Of a stretch of DNA of 12,569 nucleotides, positions 1 to 7,622 are shown in pieces. A program made the translations under genes and the position numbers. The stretch comes from Firmicutes bacterium CAG:534 (GTDB lineage Bacteria > Bacillota > Clostridia > Lachnospirales > Lachnospiraceae). The stretch is taken from the NCBI GenBank assembly GCA_000436115.1, contig FR894564.1:1-12569 (forward strand), written 5' to 3'. Under the pieces are notes generated by a model. It saw nothing but the letters and a program-made list of their open reading frames with translations, searched no databases and was not told where the DNA came from. Each line of letters opens with the position of its first letter. Position 1 is the first letter of the stretch.

Positions 1-1643
1 GCTGTGGCCGTTGCCGTTGGTGCTGACGTGGGCTTTGCACTGGGCGTCCCTGTCGGTGTTGGTGTTGCACTTGGCGTCGCTGTGGGCGTGGCGCTTGGCG
101 TCGCTGTAGGTGTGGCGCTTGGCGTTGCCGTAGGGGTGGCGCTTGGCGTTGCTGTGGGCGTGGCCGTAGGCGCCGGCGTACTGCCCGGCTTTGCGCACAC
201 CGCAGAGGGCATGTTCAGATAAACAGGAATTTTGAACACAAAGGAATTGTTGATCGCTCCTGTAGACTGATAAGCGCTTTTCACCATGGAGGACTCTGTG
301 TAGGGCGCCATGATATTCTGCATATACTGATGGGCATACAGCCCGTTATAGCTGTTGTCCACGTCATACTTCTGCAGATACAAAGTATCCTGCCCCTTCA
401 GAATATAATTCTGGGAAAGAATTTTTGCTCCTCCCTGCAGGGATTTATAACGGCTGTTCCAGCCCTGCTGTTTTGCATAGGTAAGTCCGTTTTCAATGAT
501 CGCCTTGTTGGAGCTCCCCGATGCCTTGATATTGTAATAATTGTAATAACCCTCATAACCGCTGTAGGTTCCTGAAATCAGCGCAGATTGCCCTTTCCCC
601 TGTTCCTGATAAACACGGCACGCCAGGTGGAAGGGACTTACCTTCAGGGTAGAACCGATGTCAAAAAAAGCGGCGGCATAGGTTTTGGAATCTCCCGGAA
701 TGCTTCCCTTCATAAAGGTGCTGTTTAAAATATTCTGAACCGCTGACTGCGTATGATAAGAAGGATTATAGGTCAGCTGTTCAAACATAAATACTCTTGT
801 CTCATCCAGAAAGTTTCTGGGATCCATGTAATATTTGATTGCTGCCTCGGAAGCATAGGACCATCCCGGCTGTCCATGGGCTCCGTTTGTATACGCAGAT
901 CCCATTTTCGTCTGGATCAGACTTCTTTCGCCGGTATTTTCGTTTTTAATGACGGTCTGCCAGTCCAGTCTCGTATTCTGCTTTACAAAAACCCAGTTTG
1001 GATGGGCCTTTTTGAGCTGTGTAAGCTTGTTCTGGTAAGAAGCGGGGAACTGCTCCACATCCGGATAATTTCCTTCGGAAAGCAGCATCACCTGGGGAAA
1101 GTACATGTTTTCCCACTCCATCAGTTTTTCATTGGAATAGGCCAGGTATCCCGTCTGTATGTAACCGGTATAGGAAGTATCCTTCCAGGAAAGGGAAACC
1201 TGGAACCAAAGCTGCAAGTCGGCATCCACGTCCATACCGATGATCTCTACGGTAGTACCGGTAGGGATGCTGACGCAGACCTCTCCTTCCGCATCTGCCG
1301 TTTTCCGTACCTGATAGCTGTCGCAAAGGTAAACCAGGGCCATGACCACATCCTGAGCTGTAATTTCCTTTAACTCAGTTCTGGCCATTTCCAGGTATTC
1401 TTCCAGCTCCAGATCCTCCTGATCTGCATCTTCGCCTGCATCCTGTCCTTCTTCACCGGTTATTTCCTCTGAAAGTTCCTGCTCTTCTTCCGGCTCCCCT
1501 GCCAGTTCTTCCTGTACCTCTTCCGTTTCCACAGACGTCTGTTCCGATAGTTCTGCTGCCAAAGAGGGCTGTCCCTGTATCAAAAGGGCTGCCGCCAGAA
1601 AAAGACTTATGACCAAAGTAAAGCAACGTTTTTGTAACCTCAT
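1..1643 (-). CDS. Exported SH3-domain beta-N-acetylglucosaminidase (LytD/GH73-like), 3' end cut by window edge
   Basis: Peptidoglycan hydrolase expected to cleave the glycan strand after N-acetylglucosamine, acting outside the cell during wall turnover or separation. At least 547 residues are present with no stop before base 1. The ATG at 1643 has AGGGG five bases upstream. Residues 1-30 are a signal peptide (basic MRLQKR, hydrophobic core, SLAA end). An acidic Glu-rich stretch follows to about residue 80, then an SH3-like domain at about 105-160 (ends GYIQTGYLAY). A segment typical of clostridial LytD-like proteins (HPNWVF...LDWQTVI) lies near 215-230. The glucosaminidase domain covers about 270-475; Glu347 in VYQEQGKG sits where GH73 enzymes carry the catalytic acid. 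From about 487 onward there is a Thr/Pro/Ala/Ser linker that probably leads to a further domain outside the window. Family call is confident; exact substrate bond is inferred from the family. Confidence 0.87.
   Translation of the reverse strand, partial: MRLQKRCFTLVISLFLAAALLIQGQPSLAAELSEQTSVETEEVQEELAGEPEEEQELSEEITGEEGQDAGEDADQEDLELEEYLEMARTELKEITAQDVVMALVYLCDSYQVRKTADAEGEVCVSIPTGTTVEIIGMDVDADLQLWFQVSLSWKDTSYTGYIQTGYLAYSNEKLMEWENMYFPQVMLLSEGNYPDVEQFPASYQNKLTQLKKAHPNWVFVKQNTRLDWQTVIKNENTGERSLIQTKMGSAYTNGAHGQPGWSYASEAAIKYYMDPRNFLDETRVFMFEQLTYNPSYHTQSAVQNILNSTFMKGSIPGDSKTYAAAFFDIGSTLKVSPFHLACRVYQEQGKGQSALISGTYSGYEGYYNYYNIKASGSSNKAIIENGLTYAKQQGWNSRYKSLQGGAKILSQNYILKGQDTLYLQKYDVDNSYNGLYAHQYMQNIMAPYTESSMVKSAYQSTGAINNSFVFKIPVYLNMPSAVCAKPGSTPAPTATPTATPSATPTATPSATPTATPSATPTATPSATPTPTGTPSAKPTSAPTATAT
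52..171 (-). repeat. Five tandem 24-bp units coding a TPSATPTA-type linker
   Basis: Five direct units of 24 bases (52-75, 76-99, 100-123, 124-147, 148-171) lie inside the glucosaminidase gene; the three middle ones are nearly identical. Each codes eight residues of the type T-P-S-A-T-P-T-A on the minus strand. The pattern continues in degenerate form to about base 4. The differences between units are largely at third codon positions, so the protein repeat is kept while the DNA drifts. The opposite strand is open in one frame and reads as Val-Gly-Ala-Leu repeats, which is a by-product. Such linkers usually act as flexible spacers between a catalytic and a binding domain. Confidence 0.85.
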
Positions 1644-1686
1644 TTGTACCCCTCAGTTTCTTTTTGCGCATTTGTTTACATAATAA

Positions 1687-1715
1687 ACCTTACTATAGTT
1701 CAAAATTTATGTCAA
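1687..1715 (-). promoter_or_regulatory. Candidate promoter of the glucosaminidase gene
   Basis: A perfect TTGACA lies at 1715-1710 on the minus strand. At the standard 17-base spacing the -10 would be TAAGGT (1692-1687), which is a poor match. A better -10-like hexamer, TATAGT (1697-1692), is only 12 bases away. The -35 box is convincing, the -10 is not. The 96-base gap after the upstream HAD gene would fit a separate promoter. Confidence 0.3.
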
Positions 1716-1739
1716 CCTCTTTTACACACTGCCGGGTCC

Positions 1740-2432
1740 CTACAAAAGACTCACAAGAAGTCTGTGAAGCTCCTCCTCTGTTGTCACCATATAATCCGGC
1801 TTTATGGCTCCCTCCGGCTTCTGACGCCTGTTGAACCATACACATTTCCAGCCTGCGCCCACGGCCCCGCAGACATCATTTTCATAGGAATCTCCAATAT
1901 AATAGCATTCCTCTCCGGAAAGCTGCATCTGCTCCCTGGCATACTCAAATATTCCGAGATCCGGCTTGGCCGTTGGAAGCTCCCCCGATACAAATACATC
2001 CTGATCCGGTATCCATTCCTCCATTCCAAGCGTTTTTACCTTGTTTCTCTGATGAGCCCCCGGCCCGTTGGTGATGATCCCCAGCCTTACCCTGCCTTTT
2101 AGGTCTGCCAGCATGGACCTGCATTCCTCCGACAGAAAGATCTTCTGCTGAAATTCCTGGTAATAAGCCTGAAAAGCCAAAGCCTGATCAGGAGAAATGA
2201 AAAGCTCCAGATCCGCAAAGGATTTCTGGGTACGGTATATGTACATTTCCTCCATGGAAATGGTTCCAAGCTGGGAAGCCTCAAACACCTCGTCTCCTCT
2301 TTTCCGGCTTTGGGAAAACAATCTTTCCAGATCCACCCCTTCCGGCTCACCAAACATCTTAAGATATGCCCTTTGAAAGGGCTGAAGCTGGTCATACAGC
2401 GTATCGTCCACATCAAACAGGAATGCTTTCAT
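1740..2432 (-). CDS. HAD-family hydrolase, YjjG / pyrimidine 5'-nucleotidase type
   Basis: Soluble phosphatase of 230 residues from the haloacid dehalogenase superfamily, subfamily IA. All four motifs are present: motif I DVDDT (nucleophile Asp7, acid/base Asp9), motif II ITNG (Thr121), motif III AKPD (Lys156), and motif IV GDSYEND (Asp181 and Asp186). The helical cap lies between about 15 and 100, and the ITNG...VSGE...AKP spacing resembles YjjG-type nucleotidases, which act on nucleoside monophosphates, including damaged ones. The substrate here is an inference. The start is the ATG at 2432 with AAGGAG eight to nine bases upstream; an in-frame extension to 2474 exists but has no comparable site. 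A terminator sits just upstream, so this gene probably has its own weak promoter or lives on read-through. Confidence 0.85.
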   Translation of the reverse strand: MKAFLFDVDDTLYDQLQPFQRAYLKMFGEPEGVDLERLFSQSRKRGDEVFEASQLGTISMEEMYIYRTQKSFADLELFISPDQALAFQAYYQEFQQKIFLSEECRSMLADLKGRVRLGIITNGPGAHQRNKVKTLGMEEWIPDQDVFVSGELPTAKPDLGIFEYAREQMQLSGEECYYIGDSYENDVCGAVGAGWKCVWFNRRQKPEGAIKPDYMVTTEEELHRLLVSLL

Positions 2433-2460
2433 TCCAACTATCTCCTTCCTCTTTATAAAC

Positions 2461-2506
2461 GGGGGAAAAATCAAAAAGTCCCGGAAGCTCCTTTCTGCCT
2501 CCGGGA
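2461..2506 (-). terminator. Rho-independent terminator after the ECF-DUF1893 gene
   Basis: Read on the minus strand, the 7-base arm TCCCGGA and its perfect complement TCCGGGA (2506-2500 and 2485-2479) enclose a 14-base loop and are followed by CTTTTTGATTTTT. It lies 28 bases after the stop codon at 2535, where a terminator for the GT2-ftsH-ECF run is expected. Confidence 0.8.
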
Positions 2507-2534
2507 TCTTTCTTTATTTTCTGCCCAGAAAAGA

Positions 2535-3509
2535 TTAAACCACAGCCTTCATCAGCTTTGCTATGGTCTGCTTTAATTTTTCATAAGCCTGTGCCTCGTC
2601 GTCAATATCAGCCACTGCCCTCTCCAAAGGACAAAGCCCGTCTCCCGTGCGGTTGCTGATCACCTGGATACATCTTCCATAACTGTGCTCAATGCCCTTC
2701 TTTTCCAGATATTCCTCTGCCGCCTGGCTCATCAGGCTTCCGTAAACGCTGACCGCACCGCCCATGGAAAGCATCATGGCCGCTGCTTTTCCAATGATCT
2801 TATCCACGATCACGGCACCCTGCAGCAGCTCCCTGTCCGTATCAAGAACCTTCATGATCGGCTTTACGCCGTTTCCTTTATCCTGATAAATGATCTGATT
2901 ATTTTTAATCACCACAAAGGAAGCTTCCTCGGAAGCGATCATTGCCTTCGCCTTTTCCACGACCTCATTCCTCTGCGCCTTTCCGTTCTCCTCCATTGCC
3001 GTGTATTTTTCTACTGCTTTTACAATAAGAGGGATCAGCAAAAGCTGAAGCGCCGTGCCGGGAATCCCGTCGATCACAAAAGCAAAGGCCGAGGCAAAGG
3101 TCACTGCCTTTCCGTCTACCAGAAACAGCGCTGCCCATACTGCTCCATGCACAAGCCGTCCTGCTATCATTGCAAGGATCAGGGACGGGTAAAGCTTCAT
3201 TTTTTTCTTTGCGTAAAGAAGTCCTGTTATCCCGCCGTATACGGCAAGCTCACACATCATCACCGGAAGCATGGGATAAAATGCCGGCATTCCGGTAAGC
3301 AGGGAGGATAACAGGGGAACCAGAAGGCCTCCCACGATTCCCCAAAGAGGGCCGCACAGCATTCCCATTAAAAAGATCGGGAAATGCATGGGAAGTAAGA
3401 TCGTACCCGGAATTCCAAAAGCATGAGAAGTGGCATACGGTAAGATGAGCCCTACTGCCATTAATAATCCCATAGTGGTCATCGTCTTTGTCATCGCTCT
3501 GTTTTTCAT
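2535..3509 (-). CDS. ECF transporter S component fused to a C-terminal DUF1893 domain
   Basis: Integral membrane protein of 324 residues. Residues 1-168 look like the substrate-binding S component of an energy-coupling-factor importer: about six hydrophobic segments with the phrases ILLPMHFPIFLMG, CGPLWGIVGG and LLSSLLTGMPAFYPM, typical of S components for vitamins or their precursors. The substrate cannot be told. Residues about 186-305 form a second, soluble domain resembling DUF1893 (Thermotoga TM1506-like, a cytidine-deaminase-like fold), with EEASFVVIKN, DKIIGKAAAMM and GLCPLERAV; a complete HxE/PCxxC zinc site is not visible. No ECF ATPases or EcfT are nearby, so it would use shared ones encoded elsewhere. 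The start is uncertain: ATG 3509 (chosen because family proteins begin near MKNRAMTK), ATG 3533, or TTG 3578; none has an ideal ribosome binding site. It lies 77 bases after ftsH and ends at a terminator. Confidence 0.82.
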   Translation of the reverse strand: MKNRAMTKTMTTMGLLMAVGLILPYATSHAFGIPGTILLPMHFPIFLMGMLCGPLWGIVGGLLVPLLSSLLTGMPAFYPMLPVMMCELAVYGGITGLLYAKKKMKLYPSLILAMIAGRLVHGAVWAALFLVDGKAVTFASAFAFVIDGIPGTALQLLLIPLIVKAVEKYTAMEENGKAQRNEVVEKAKAMIASEEASFVVIKNNQIIYQDKGNGVKPIMKVLDTDRELLQGAVIVDKIIGKAAAMMLSMGGAVSVYGSLMSQAAEEYLEKKGIEHSYGRCIQVISNRTGDGLCPLERAVADIDDEAQAYEKLKQTIAKLMKAVV

Positions 3510-3549
3510 TATCCTGTCAGTTTCCTTTCTCATGTTTTCTTCTACTGAT

Positions 3550-3578
3550 AGCATATCCCTTCCCGGACTCTTTTGCAA
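3550..3578 (-). promoter_or_regulatory. Possible internal promoter ahead of the ECF-DUF1893 gene
   Basis: TTGCAA (3578-3573), a 17-base spacer and TATGCT (3555-3550) match the sigma-A pattern at four of six positions each. It begins 8 bases past the ftsH stop codon. If real, the message would start near 3543, ruling out the TTG start at 3578 and favouring ATG 3533 or 3509. Confidence 0.3.
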
Positions 3579-3586
3579 GCGCCGCT

Positions 3587-5419
3587 TTAAACGGTCTGCT
3601 CGTCTTTCTCGTTTAAAACCTTCATAAATTCCTCACCGGTAATGGTTTCCTTCTCATAAAGATATTTTGCCAGTTCATGAAGCTTGCCCATATTGTCGGC
3701 TAGAAGCTTTTGAGCCTTTTCATACTGCTTTTTCACCAGCTCGATCACCTTTTTGTCAATCTCCTTGGCCGTTTCCTGTGAGCAGGCAAGGGAGGTATCT
3801 CCGCCCAGATACTGGTTTGTTAAGGTTTCCAGGGCAACCATGCCAAATTCGTCGCTCATGCCGTACCTTGTAATCATGGCCCGGGCAAGCTTGGTTGCCT
3901 GCTCAATGTCATTGGAGGCACCGGTGGTAATGGAATGGAAGATCAGATCCTCCGCTACTCTTCCTCCGGTCAGGGTTGCAATCTTATTTTCCAGTTCCTC
4001 CCTGGTCATCAGGTTATGCTCCCCTTCCTCCACCTGCATGGTATAACCAAGCGCTCCTGAGGTTCTGGGAATGATGGTGATCTTGGTCACAGGCGCGGAG
4101 TGGGTCTGCAGGGCTGCCACCAGGGCATGTCCGATCTCATGATAGGATACGATCAGTTTTTCCTTATCGGAAAGAACCTTATTTTTCTTCTGATAGCCGG
4201 CGATCACCACCTCAATGCTTTCTTCCAGGTCAGACTGGGTCACGAATGCCCTTCCTTCACGGACCGCACGAAGCGCCGCCTCATTGATCATATTGGCAAG
4301 CTCCGCTCCTGAGGCTCCTGCTGCGGCTCTGGCAATGGCATTAAAATCAATGTCATCTCCCAGCTTTACCTTCTTTGCATGGACACGCAGAATCGCTTCT
4401 CTTCCTGCAAGATCCGGAAGTTCTACCGGAACCCTCCTGTCAAATCGTCCGGGACGTAACAGCGCAGGATCAAGGGAGTCCGGCCTGTTGGTAGCTGCAA
4501 GGATCACAACTCCCTTGGAGCCGTCAAATCCATCCATTTCCGTAAGCAGCTGGTTTAAGGTCTGCTCTCTTTCGTCATTGCCTCCCATGCCGCCGTTGTC
4601 ACGCTTTTTACCGATGGTATCGATCTCATCAATAAAAACGATACAGGGGGCTTTTTCGTTGGCCTGCTGGAACAGATCGCGGACCTTGGCCGCTCCCATT
4701 CCCACAAACATTTCTACAAATTCCGAACCGGAAATAGAAAAGAAAGGAACGCTTGCCTCTCCTGCAACCGCCTTTGCCAAAAGCGTCTTACCTGTTCCGG
4801 GAGGCCCCACCAAAAGGGCTCCCTTAGGCATGGAAGCGCCAATTTCCTGATATTTTTGAGGATTATGCAGAAAGTCCACAATCTCTGTAAGTACTTCCTT
4901 GGCTTCATCCTCCCCGGCAACATCACTGAACTTAATGCCTGTTGTGGACTCCACATACACCTTTGCATTGCTCTTTCCAAACTGCATGGCTCCCATTCCG
5001 CCGCCAAGCCTTTTCATCATTTTAGAGGAGATCCACTGCCCGATCACCACAAAAAGCACGATGGGAAGCACCCAGCTGATCAGAAAGCTGAGGATCGGAG
5101 ACATTTCCTCCTCCACTACCCTGCCAAATTCACAGCCTGCCGCCTGCAGTCTGTCCACCAACTCAGGATCATCAAAGGTAGCCGTTCTGTAATATCCGGT
5201 CTCCTCCTTATTATCCACAAAATAAATGTAATCTCCATCGATCTGGACCCTGGAAACCTGCTTCTCATCTATCATGTTCAGGAAGGTTCCATAATCAACA
5301 TCTTCTACCTGCTGCTTTAACAGTCTTGGGAACAAAAAGCTGTTCAGCAGCAGCATAACAACGATCACCAGCATGTAATAAAATGCCAGCGGTTTTTTGG
5401 GTGTTTTTACTTCCTTCAT
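3587..5419 (-). CDS. ftsH: ATP-dependent zinc metalloprotease FtsH
   Basis: Membrane-bound hexameric AAA+ protease that pulls out and degrades misfolded membrane proteins and selected soluble regulators. It has 610 residues, close to family length. Two membrane segments (about 12-31 and 108-128) flank an external domain. The AAA module has Walker A GPPGTGKT (205-212), the pore loop FVEMFVG (234-240), Walker B IVFIDE (260-265), and the second region of homology ending RPGRFDRR with arginine fingers Arg322 and Arg325. The protease site is HEIGH (His427, Glu428, His431) with third zinc ligand Asp504 in GASNDIEQAT. The usual family form is HEAGH, so residue 429 is Ile rather than Ala; the ligands are intact. 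The ATG at 5419 is preceded by AAAGGAA five bases away. It follows the GT2 gene by only 19 bases, indicating cotranscription. Confidence 0.97.
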   Translation of the reverse strand: MKEVKTPKKPLAFYYMLVIVVMLLLNSFLFPRLLKQQVEDVDYGTFLNMIDEKQVSRVQIDGDYIYFVDNKEETGYYRTATFDDPELVDRLQAAGCEFGRVVEEEMSPILSFLISWVLPIVLFVVIGQWISSKMMKRLGGGMGAMQFGKSNAKVYVESTTGIKFSDVAGEDEAKEVLTEIVDFLHNPQKYQEIGASMPKGALLVGPPGTGKTLLAKAVAGEASVPFFSISGSEFVEMFVGMGAAKVRDLFQQANEKAPCIVFIDEIDTIGKKRDNGGMGGNDEREQTLNQLLTEMDGFDGSKGVVILAATNRPDSLDPALLRPGRFDRRVPVELPDLAGREAILRVHAKKVKLGDDIDFNAIARAAAGASGAELANMINEAALRAVREGRAFVTQSDLEESIEVVIAGYQKKNKVLSDKEKLIVSYHEIGHALVAALQTHSAPVTKITIIPRTSGALGYTMQVEEGEHNLMTREELENKIATLTGGRVAEDLIFHSITTGASNDIEQATKLARAMITRYGMSDEFGMVALETLTNQYLGGDTSLACSQETAKEIDKKVIELVKKQYEKAQKLLADNMGKLHELAKYLYEKETITGEEFMKVLNEKDEQTV

Positions 5420-5438
5420 AAGTTCCTTTCCGTCCGCC

Positions 5439-6272
5439 TTACGCCGACTTGATCTTTTTTATTTTATCTGTTTTATCATGTGCAAAGGAAAGATAAAACA
5501 TTTGGATCCGCAGTTTATTTTCCTCATACAGGTCAATGGCCTTGTAAAGATCTTTATAATAATCAAACAAAATCCTTTTCGTCCGTATGCTCTGCTGGAA
5601 GTTTACCTGTGTATCCACCAAACTTCCCTTGGTCTTTACATAATAATAAAGAGGCTTTTTCAAAACGCCTACCTTCCCTACATATTGCAGATATTCCAGG
5701 TTAAACTGAAAATCCTCGCACCAGTTCAGCTCTGTAGAGCAGGTAATTCCAAAGGTTCTGATAATATCTGCCCTGAAAAATTTATTCCACAGCACTCCAT
5801 AGTAAAAATTGGCAGGCGCTTTCATCATATATTCCGCATACTTTGAGCGGGTGATCACCGTACCTGTGTCAATGTCCCCTCTTTCCATGATGGTTCTTCC
5901 CCGTACTCTGTAATAGTCGCAGATCACCATGTCACAATCATATTGAAGCGCTGTCTTTACAAATTCCTCTGTAGCATTCTTCACCAGCCAGTCATCTCCA
6001 TCCACAAACTGGAAATATTCTCCCTGCGCTTTCTGCATGGCAAGATTTCTGCTGTGAGATACTCCGCTGTTTTCCTTCTTTATGTAATGGAAACGCTTAT
6101 CTCCTTCCGCATATCTTCTGATCACCCGGTCTGTGTGGTCTGTGCTTCCATCATTTACCACAAGCACCTCTATGTTTTGATAGCTTTGATTTTGAATACT
6201 GCGCAGGCAGCGTTCAATGGATTTTTCCCCGTTGTAGATCGGCACAATAATACTTACAAGCGGCTGATTCAT
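5439..6272 (-). CDS. Family 2 glycosyltransferase (GT-A fold)
   Basis: Inverting sugar transferase of 277 residues. The N-terminal GT2 core is clear: SIIVPIYNGE (7-16), the nucleotide-binding VVNDGSTD (38-45), NSGVSHSRNLAM (68-79), and the metal-binding DXD region FVDGDDW (89-95). A WCEDFQF element (184-190) matches the GEDxxF region that often holds the catalytic base. No membrane helix is seen, so the enzyme is probably cytoplasmic or peripheral and adds a sugar from a nucleotide-sugar donor to a wall or surface polymer; donor and acceptor are unknown. The ATG at 6272 was chosen because AGGGGG lies eight bases upstream; the in-frame TTG at 6290 and ATG at 6278 are poorly placed. First gene of a run with ftsH, served by the promoter at 6311-6339. 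Confidence 0.87.
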   Translation of the reverse strand: MNQPLVSIIVPIYNGEKSIERCLRSIQNQSYQNIEVLVVNDGSTDHTDRVIRRYAEGDKRFHYIKKENSGVSHSRNLAMQKAQGEYFQFVDGDDWLVKNATEEFVKTALQYDCDMVICDYYRVRGRTIMERGDIDTGTVITRSKYAEYMMKAPANFYYGVLWNKFFRADIIRTFGITCSTELNWCEDFQFNLEYLQYVGKVGVLKKPLYYYVKTKGSLVDTQVNFQQSIRTKRILFDYYKDLYKAIDLYEENKLRIQMFYLSFAHDKTDKIKKIKSA

Positions 6273-6310
6273 TTCCATTTCCCCCTTCAACTTTCATAAC
6301 ATTAAAAGAA

Positions 6311-6339
6311 AATTTAACTCCAAAAAAAGTAAATGTCAA
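6311..6339 (-). promoter_or_regulatory. Sigma-A type promoter for the GT2-ftsH run
   Basis: A perfect -35 TTGACA (6339-6334), a 17-base T-rich spacer and -10 TAAATT (6316-6311, four of six) lie on the minus strand, about 39 bases ahead of the GT2 start at 6272. Confidence 0.6.
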
Positions 6340-6402
6340 TGATGCATTTCTAAATATTTTTAAAGAATTTATAAAAAACCCACTGCCACACTTGCTTCCG
6401 AC

Positions 6403-6431
6403 TTGCCAGAAAAATATCCCTGTACTATAAT
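6403..6431 (+). promoter_or_regulatory. Sigma-A type promoter for the glycolipid operon
   Basis: TTGCCA (6403-6408), exactly 17 bases, then a perfect TATAAT (6426-6431). The start of transcription is expected near 6438, giving a leader of about 28 bases before the ATG at 6466. It diverges from the promoter at 6311-6339; the two -35 boxes are 63 bases apart, so one regulator bound between them could affect both. Confidence 0.8.
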
Positions 6432-6465
6432 CTTCTAAACAAACTGCCAAGAAGTGAGGATCGTT

Positions 6466-7599
6466 ATGAAAATTTTGATCTTATCCTGCAGCACCGGCGG
6501 AGGACACAACACTGCTGCCCGTGCCGTCAAGGAATGTCTCGAACTGCATGGCCATGAAGCCGTACTGCTGGATCCTTTCAGTCTTTCTGGCAAGCGTACT
6601 GCTGATTTTGTAGGAAATGCCTATATTCAGCTTGCCAAGCATGCCCCTGGTTTTTTTGGTTTTTTATATCGGTTTGCAGACGCCATAAGCTCCTGCCGCC
6701 GAAAGTCTCCTGTGTATTATGTAAACCGAATACCTGCCAGGCGTCTTTATGCCTATCTTCAGGAAAATCCCTATGACGCCATTGTCATGCCCCACCTGTA
6801 TCCGGCTGAGATGGTCACTTATTTAAAAAAGAAGTATTCCGATCTTCCCCCCACCGTAGCTGTGGCAACAGACTACACCTGTATTCCCTTCTGGGAGGAA
6901 ACCAGATGCGACCACTATATTCTTCCCCACATAGAGCTTCTGGAAGAAAATTTGAAAAAGGGAATGTCTGCCGAAAATCTGCATCCTTATGGCATCCCTG
7001 TGGGACAGGCTTTTTCCCGCCATTTTGGCAAGGAAGCGGCAAAGGAAAAGCTTCACCTTTCCAAAGACAAGCCGGTGCTTCTTGTTATGAGCGGAAGTAT
7101 GGGCTTTGGCAAAATGCACCTTTTTGTTTTTGAGCTGACCAGAAAGCTGACAAACGGGGAACAGCTTATCATTATCTGCGGCAATAACAGGAAAACCTAC
7201 CGTATCCTGAAAAGTACCTACCGCAGGAATGCAAATGTCCACATTACCGGTTACACGGAGCATGTTGCAGATTATATGGCTGCCAGCGATGTGGTCTTTA
7301 CCAAGCCGGGAGGACTGACCTCTACGGAAGCGCTGGTAAGGAACATTCCCATCGTCCACACGGCCCCCATCCCCGGCTGCGAGACAAAAAACCGGGAATT
7401 CTTTGTTTCCCGCGGCCTTTCCCTTGCCTCGGAGCATGTGCATACCCAGATTTTCCAGGGACTGACTCTCCTGCACAACACAGAGCTCAGAAATGCCATG
7501 ATCACTACACAACAAAAATATGCAAAGCCGGACGCTGCTATGCAGATCGTAGAACTGCTCCTTAAACTGACTTCCGGCAGGGACGCCGCAGATGTTTAA
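6466..7599 (+). CDS. Diacylglycerol glucosyltransferase / MGDG synthase-like GT28 enzyme
   Basis: Sugar transferase of 377 residues of the UgtP / plant MGDG synthase type, expected to move glucose or galactose from a UDP-sugar onto diacylglycerol at the inner face of the membrane. The N-terminal MGDG-synthase domain shows LILSCSTGGGHNTAARAV (4-21), with the glycine-rich loop and His14 typical of the family. The C-terminal GT28 half has LVMSGSMGFGKM (206-217) and KPGGLTSTEAL (280-290), the usual nucleotide-sugar site. No membrane helix is present, as expected for these peripheral enzymes. The ATG at 6466 has AGGA five bases upstream; an in-frame GTG at 6454 is less likely because it overlaps that site. 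The PlsY-like gene follows by 23 bases. Sugar and acceptor are inferred from family; a MurG-like role is unlikely given the N-terminal domain. Confidence 0.85.
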   Translation: MKILILSCSTGGGHNTAARAVKECLELHGHEAVLLDPFSLSGKRTADFVGNAYIQLAKHAPGFFGFLYRFADAISSCRRKSPVYYVNRIPARRLYAYLQENPYDAIVMPHLYPAEMVTYLKKKYSDLPPTVAVATDYTCIPFWEETRCDHYILPHIELLEENLKKGMSAENLHPYGIPVGQAFSRHFGKEAAKEKLHLSKDKPVLLVMSGSMGFGKMHLFVFELTRKLTNGEQLIIICGNNRKTYRILKSTYRRNANVHITGYTEHVADYMAASDVVFTKPGGLTSTEALVRNIPIVHTAPIPGCETKNREFFVSRGLSLASEHVHTQIFQGLTLLHNTELRNAMITTQQKYAKPDAAMQIVELLLKLTSGRDAADV

Positions 7600-7622
7600 A
7601 AACAAAACAGAATGGAGTTTTT

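Noticed and set aside
4..222. Plus-strand open frame coding Val-Gly-Ala-Leu repeats
   Set aside because: It is the complement of the Thr/Pro/Ala linker of the glucosaminidase gene. The repeat unit (24 bases, no stop in this frame) keeps it open by chance; no ribosome binding site is visible because the frame begins at the window edge.
753..1373. 206-codon plus-strand open frame inside the glucosaminidase gene
   Set aside because: Antisense to the signal-peptide-bearing wall hydrolase, whose frame is open across the whole stretch and shows family motifs. Treated as a shadow.
2685..3311. 208-codon plus-strand open frame inside the ECF-DUF1893 gene
   Set aside because: Antisense to the transporter gene; the product is rich in Cys and His with no family resemblance.
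4215..4850. 211-codon plus-strand open frame inside ftsH
   Set aside because: Antisense to the Walker A to protease region of FtsH; Ser/Pro/Ala-rich composition typical of a complementary reading.
6290..6453. Riboswitch or other structured leader in the divergent intergenic region
   Set aside because: The leader on each side is only about 28 to 35 bases, the sequence is A/T-rich without long stems, and no known riboswitch motif is seen.
6823..7605. 260-codon minus-strand open frame inside the GT28 gene
   Set aside because: It lies wholly antisense to a well-supported enzyme gene, its translation matches no family I know, and it has no sensible ribosome binding site.
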